From a virus, in the IMG/VR virus record IMGVR_UViG_3300021185_000113, positions 1 through 24,545 of that record: a stretch of DNA of 24,545 nucleotides; one strand, given 5' to 3'. Positions 20,522 through 24,545 of this stretch are shown piece by piece; positions within the stretch are counted from its first letter, which is position 1; each line of letters opens with the position of its first letter. The notes beneath the pieces are model-generated. The model was not told where the DNA came from, did no database searches, and saw nothing but the letters and a program-made list of their open reading frames with translations. The position numbers and the translations under genes were made by a program.

Positions 20522-23047
20522 ATGAACTTTTATACAAGCGTTAATCGATATGGTAATAGTATTCTATACAGAGGTATAGAAGATGGAGAGCGTGTAGCTA
20601 AGAAGGTAAAGTATATGCCTACTTTGTTCGTTAACGCTACTCATGAGACTGGTTGGTATAATCTACAGAATCAACCTGTATTACCTAAGACGTTTGATAC
20701 TATGAGAGACGCTAAGGACTTTATGAAGCAGTACGAAGGTGTAGATAACTATACTGTATATGGTACTACTAACTATGTTACTCAATATATCAATGATCGC
20801 TTTCCTGATGCTCCTAAGTTTGATAGAGATAAAGTAAACGTTACTTCTATTGATATTGAGGTAGCTTCTGACGAAGGCTTTCCGTTCGTAGAGCAAGCAG
20901 CTCATCCTGTTATCTCTATCACGATGAAAAATAATATAGATAATATATATCGAGTATGGGGACTATATGACTACAATGAAGACGATTGCACAGTTGAAGG
21001 CGTTGACGCTATCCAATATATCAAGTGTAAGGACGAGATTGATCTTCTATTATCTTGGCTGGCTTACTGGCACGATCCAAAGTATTGCCCCGATATTGTT
21101 ACTGGCTGGAACACTCGTCTATTTGATTTCCCATATCTCATCAACAGGGTAAAGAATATCATAGGCGGTGATGTCTATAAGAAGTTCTCTCCTTGGGGTA
21201 TAGTAGATCAACGAAACATTATGATGGCTCGTGGAGAAGTAATTGCATACGAGATGGCTGGTATTCAGCAGTTAGATTACTATGACTTGTTTACTAAATT
21301 CGGTTATACTTACGGTATGCAGGAGTCATATAAACTAGATCATATAGCGCACGTAGTACTGGGAGAGCGTAAGCTCTCCTATGATGAGCATGGTTCTCTG
21401 CATGGATTATACAAGCATGACTTTCAGAAGTTCATTGACTATAATATAAAAGACGTTCAGATTGTTGATAGACTAGAAGAGAAGATGGGCTTAATTACGC
21501 TTGCTATGACTATGGCTTATAGGGGTGGAGTTAACTATTCAGAGACTTTCGGTACTGTGCAGATCTGGGACTCTATTCTATATCGTTTACTATTCAAGCA
21601 GCAGATAGCTTGCCCTCCTAAGTTTAGTAAAGAGAAGGTTCCTTATCCTGGAGCGTATGTTAAAGATCCTCAGACTGGTATGCATGACTGGGTAGTATCT
21701 TTTGACCTTAACTCTCTCTATCCTATGATTATTGTTCAGTATAATATGAGTCCTGAGACTGTATTGCCTGGCAAAGAGCATCTAGGATTAGATCCTGTAG
21801 AGAAACTCTTGAGTGATGCTGAGGTTAATATACCTGAAGGTACTACTATGGCTGCCTCGGGTGTTAAGTTTAGTAAAGATCAGGTAGGTATTATTCCTGC
21901 TATCATTAAGCAGTACTATAACGAACGTAGACTTATTAAGAAAGCTATGCTTGATACTAAGCAAGAGTATGAGAATACTCCTACTAAGCGTCTAGAGAAT
22001 AAGATGACTATCTTAGAGAATCAACAGATGTCTATTAAGATTCTTATGAACTCTTTGTATGGTGCTCTAGGTAATAAGCATTTCCGTTACTTTAATAATC
22101 ACGTTGCAGAAGCTATTACTACTTCAGGTCAGTTATCTATTCGTTGGGCTGAGAATGCTATCAATAAAGAGATGAATGCTGCTCTAGAGACTGACGATAA
22201 AGACTATGTGATTGCTATTGATACTGATTCGTTGTATGTGAATATGAATGAGCTTGTTAAGAAGTTTAATCCTAAAGATCCTGTTAAGTTCTTAGATAAG
22301 ATATGTCGTGAGCATTTCGAAGGTGTACTAGAGAAGTCATATGCTGTACTGGCTAAGAAGCTAGACGTTATGGAAAATCGTATGGAGATGTCTCGTGAGG
22401 TTATTGCTAACCGAGGTGTATGGATTGCTAAGAAGCGTTATATCTTAAACGTTCATAATAACGAAGGTGTGCAGTATGCTGAACCTAAGATGAAGATGAT
22501 GGGCGTAGATGCTGTACGCTCTTCTACTCCTCAGGTCTGTCGTGATAAGTTTAAGAAGATATTTAAGGTTATTATTGACGAAGGTGAGACTGCTACTCAA
22601 AGGTTTATTGCTGACTTCAAGAAGGAATGGAAGCAGCTTCCTCCTGAGTCTGTATCGTTTCCTAGAGGATGTAATATATCTAAGAAGAAGGACGGTGTAC
22701 CTTTTACTTGGGCTGATAAGAAAACGATCTATAAGAAAGCTTGTCCTATTCATGTAAGAGGTGCTCTGTTATATAATCATTATATAAAGCAAGCTGGCCT
22801 AGATCAGAAGTATGAGCTAGTACAGAACGGTGAGAAGATTAAGTTCGTCTATCTTAAGACTCCTAACTCTATAAAGGAGAACGTTATTGCTTATGCTAAC
22901 GATCTACCTAAAGAGCTTGACTTACATCGATTTGTAGACTATAATAAGCAATATGAGAAAGCATTCGTTGACCCTATCAAGCATCTACTCGATGCTCTTA
23001 ACTGGGATGTTGAACCTGTAGCTACGTTGGAGGACTTCTTTGTATAG
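20522..23047 (+). CDS. 43: DNA polymerase (gp43), family B with 3'-5' exonuclease
   Basis: The replicative polymerase, 841 residues (T4: 898). Proofreading motifs are complete: Exo I SIDIEVAS (Asp111, Glu113), Exo II TGWNTRLFDFPYL (Asn197, Asp202) and Exo III YNIKD (Tyr307, Asp311). Polymerase motifs are complete: motif A FDLNSLYPMII (Asp395), motif B KILMNSLYGALGN (Lys506, Tyr513, Gly514) and motif C IDTDSLYV (Asp567, Asp569). The C-terminus ends TLEDFFV, a clamp-binding type tail similar to that of gp55 and to the end of T4 gp43. A GGAGG ribosome site lies 7 bases upstream. It has its own promoter, and the next gene starts two bases after its stop. Confidence 0.98.
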   Translation: MNFYTSVNRYGNSILYRGIEDGERVAKKVKYMPTLFVNATHETGWYNLQNQPVLPKTFDTMRDAKDFMKQYEGVDNYTVYGTTNYVTQYINDRFPDAPKFDRDKVNVTSIDIEVASDEGFPFVEQAAHPVISITMKNNIDNIYRVWGLYDYNEDDCTVEGVDAIQYIKCKDEIDLLLSWLAYWHDPKYCPDIVTGWNTRLFDFPYLINRVKNIIGGDVYKKFSPWGIVDQRNIMMARGEVIAYEMAGIQQLDYYDLFTKFGYTYGMQESYKLDHIAHVVLGERKLSYDEHGSLHGLYKHDFQKFIDYNIKDVQIVDRLEEKMGLITLAMTMAYRGGVNYSETFGTVQIWDSILYRLLFKQQIACPPKFSKEKVPYPGAYVKDPQTGMHDWVVSFDLNSLYPMIIVQYNMSPETVLPGKEHLGLDPVEKLLSDAEVNIPEGTTMAASGVKFSKDQVGIIPAIIKQYYNERRLIKKAMLDTKQEYENTPTKRLENKMTILENQQMSIKILMNSLYGALGNKHFRYFNNHVAEAITTSGQLSIRWAENAINKEMNAALETDDKDYVIAIDTDSLYVNMNELVKKFNPKDPVKFLDKICREHFEGVLEKSYAVLAKKLDVMENRMEMSREVIANRGVWIAKKRYILNVHNNEGVQYAEPKMKMMGVDAVRSSTPQVCRDKFKKIFKVIIDEGETATQRFIADFKKEWKQLPPESVSFPRGCNISKKKDGVPFTWADKKTIYKKACPIHVRGALLYNHYIKQAGLDQKYELVQNGEKIKFVYLKTPNSIKENVIAYANDLPKELDLHRFVDYNKQYEKAFVDPIKHLLDALNWDVEPVATLEDFFV

Positions 23048-23048
23048 T

Positions 23049-24002
23049 ATGACAATATTTAAGTCTCCTAGATGGTGGGACGCTCAGAATAGATTTGTAT
23101 ATGATAATAAGACTCATAGACGAATGGACTTTGACTCATGGGATAAGTTTACTTTGTTTCTATATAAACTATCTAAGAGAAAGCTTAACGGTAAGCAAGA
23201 CGCAGAGTTAATTACTCCTGCTATATTCAAGCCTGATACTACTCGTAAGAACGAGAACGTTATTCAATGGTCTGGATGGGCAGCAGTAGATGTAGATGAT
23301 CTAGTAATTGAAGGAGACCTAGAAGATGTTTTACGTGATCGTTTTGGTGAATATGATTATGTGGTGTATAGTACTGCTTCAAGTACGGATGATCATCCAA
23401 AGTTTCGGATTGTATTCAATACTGACACACCGATTGTGGCAACTAAACTTCGTCACTTCTGGTACGCTCTTAACCAAGAGCTCAACGAAATTGGAGATGC
23501 ACAGACTAAAGACCTTGCTAGGATGTACTACATACCAGCGGACTATGATGGTGCTAGTAACTTCTTTTACCGTAATAGTGGCGAGCCTATTGACTTGGCT
23601 GTCCTTCTTGCCAAGTGGCCATATGATGATAGTAGAAATGCTCAGTCTTTTCTCGATAGACTACCTCCTGCTTTTAGAGAGCAAGTTATAGAGTATCGTA
23701 AAGGTAAACTAGATAATACTAACTTCGTATGGACGTCATATAGAGATTGTCCTTTCTGGCCTAAGAATCTAGCTGTAGAGTATATCTCTATATCAGGTAC
23801 TGGTTGGTATAGACAGATGTATCGTATAATGATTGCTGTAGCTGGAAAGGCTATAGAAAAAGGATATCCTATTACGGCTACTCAGATAGTAGAGCTATGT
23901 CGTCAATTCGATATAGAGACTGGTAAATGGTATGAGAATAGACCTATGGAGGTAGAAGCGAATAACGCATTAGAATACGCATATAAAAACGGAACAGTAT
24001 AA
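23049..24002 (+). CDS. Archaeo-eukaryotic-primase-like protein (candidate)
   Basis: A 317-residue protein right after the polymerase. The middle shows the layout of AEP/PrimPol-type catalytic domains: a strand with the Asp pair WAAVDVDD (Asp81, Asp83), then YDYVVYSTASSTDDHPKFRIVF (about 102-123) with the Ser/Thr-rich loop, His116 and Arg120, and KDLARMYYIPADYDG (154-168) with the Asp-x-x-Arg helix. The C-terminal part is helical (MYRIMIAVAGKAIEKGYPITATQIVELCRQFD). T4 uses the unrelated DnaG-type gp61, whose gene is not in this window. It could be a primase, a primase-derived replication protein or a homologue without activity. I use ATG 23049; a TTG at 23040 would add three residues. Confidence 0.65.
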   Translation: MTIFKSPRWWDAQNRFVYDNKTHRRMDFDSWDKFTLFLYKLSKRKLNGKQDAELITPAIFKPDTTRKNENVIQWSGWAAVDVDDLVIEGDLEDVLRDRFGEYDYVVYSTASSTDDHPKFRIVFNTDTPIVATKLRHFWYALNQELNEIGDAQTKDLARMYYIPADYDGASNFFYRNSGEPIDLAVLLAKWPYDDSRNAQSFLDRLPPAFREQVIEYRKGKLDNTNFVWTSYRDCPFWPKNLAVEYISISGTGWYRQMYRIMIAVAGKAIEKGYPITATQIVELCRQFDIETGKWYENRPMEVEANNALEYAYKNGTV

Positions 24003-24014
24003 GGAGATACTACA

Positions 24015-24146
24015 ATGACTAAAGCAGCAGAAAGATTACATAAATCAACTACAGCTCGAACTAAGCGTAGAAACTTAAAAACCTTGTTATTAGAAAAACA
24101 AGAACGTCTGTATACTAAACTCCGTAGATTGAGAAAGAAGAAATGA
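24015..24146 (+). CDS. Tiny very basic protein, 43 aa
   Basis: A 43-residue frame starting ATG 24015 behind AAGGAGATAC and ending TGA 24144-24146, overlapping the next start in an ATGA. About 40 per cent of the residues are Lys or Arg; the sequence is a single likely helix with the ending LRRLRKKK and middle TLLLEKQERLYTK. The strong ribosome site and coupling to the next gene support translation. Nucleic acid binding is plausible from charge but unproved. Confidence 0.65.
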   Translation: MTKAAERLHKSTTARTKRRNLKTLLLEKQERLYTKLRRLRKKK

Positions 24147-24545
24147 AAGTAGGCTTTACAGCATCTACGTTTGATTTATTACACGCTGGTCACATTGCAA
24201 TGCTTAGGGAAGCTAAGACGCAGTGTGACTATCTTATTTGCGCTATTCAAGTAGATCCTTCTATTGATAGAGAAGATAAAAATAAACCAGTCCAGACTTT
24301 GGTAGAAAGATATATACAGCTATCTGGAGTTAAGTATGTTGATGAGATTATACCATATCAGACTGAGCAGGACTTAGAAGATATACTGAACACATTTCAG
24401 ATTGATGTTCGTATCATTGGTGAAGAATATAAACACGGTACATTTACAGGTAGAGCTATATGTGCTAAGAGAGGTATAGAGATATACTTTAATAAAAGAG
24501 AACATAGATTCTCTACAAGTGATTTGAGGAAGAGAGTAAACAATG
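24143..24545 (+). CDS. Cytidylyltransferase-like protein, 3' truncated by window edge
   Basis: About 134 residues of a nucleotidyltransferase of the glycerol-3-phosphate/ethanolamine cytidylyltransferase type. It starts MKVGFTASTFDLLHAGHIAML with the family's H-x-G-H motif (His14, Gly16, His17), continues with VKYVDEIIPY and a GEEYKHG segment, and has FSTSDLRKR at the position of the R-x(4)-S-T-T motif (here FSTSDLRKR, slightly altered). The family transfers CMP from CTP to a phosphorylated substrate. The size so far equals that of TagD-type enzymes (about 130), so the gene is probably nearly complete at the window edge. It overlaps the tiny basic gene by ATGA. Confidence 0.85.
   Translation, partial: MKVGFTASTFDLLHAGHIAMLREAKTQCDYLICAIQVDPSIDREDKNKPVQTLVERYIQLSGVKYVDEIIPYQTEQDLEDILNTFQIDVRIIGEEYKHGTFTGRAICAKRGIEIYFNKREHRFSTSDLRKRVNN

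Overview
The window is a contiguous piece of a T4-like myovirus genome (tailed phage with contractile tail). It is A+T-rich, all recognisable genes lie on the + strand, they are tightly packed or overlapping, and there is no stretch above about 130 bases without a gene. The gene order terminase - sheath - tube - portal - head core/protease/scaffold/capsid - uvsY - uvsW - gp55 - gp47 - gp46 - gp45 - gp44 - gp62 - regA - gp43 is the conserved T4 core, in the form I associate with marine 'exo-T-even' phages (cyanophage/pelagiphage type). Extra genes (a sugar-nucleotide epimerase, small heat-shock protein, cytidylyltransferase, PD-(D/E)XK nuclease) fit that group. A DUF1127 protein, a family abundant in Alphaproteobacteria but also found in Gammaproteobacteria, hints at a proteobacterial rather than cyanobacterial host; this is inference only.

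Layout. 2-649: 3' part of the large terminase. 728-3000: tail sheath and tube. 3062-4859: portal and an acidic head-core protein. 4903-8279: two small proteins, prohead protease, scaffold and major capsid protein, closed by a strong terminator at 8303-8327. 8371-8931: a second tail-tube-like structural protein (candidate gp3). 8948-12617: recombination block (UvsY, a Cas4/RecB-type nuclease, UvsW) followed by two conserved-looking unknowns. 12743-17736: late sigma factor gp55, epimerase, gp47/gp46 nuclease complex, sliding clamp and a small unknown. 17785-19491: clamp loader gp44/gp62 and translational repressor RegA. 19591-20412: a cassette of Hsp20, a DUF1127 protein and a 56-residue protein, with its own promoter-like sequence and terminator. 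20522-24545: DNA polymerase, an archaeo-eukaryotic-primase-like protein, a tiny basic protein and the start of a cytidylyltransferase.

Regulation is readable from the sequence. Perfect copies of the T4 late box TATAAATA stand before each structural transcription block (662, 3007, 4868, 8342). A different, sigma70-like element (AGTTGC[A/T]T ... TATAATATA) stands before gp55, before the hsp20 cassette and before gp43. Structural genes are therefore probably read by host polymerase carrying gp55 and the gp45 clamp, and gp55, polymerase and the cassette by the unmodified host enzyme. Both gp55 and gp43 end in an acidic-hydrophobic tail of the clamp-binding type.

The least explained parts are the hsp20-DUF1127-56 aa cassette, the primase-like gene after gp43, the two unknowns after uvsW, and the small head-region genes between gp20 and gp21. 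No tRNA, CRISPR array, insertion sequence, intron or homing endonuclease was recognised.
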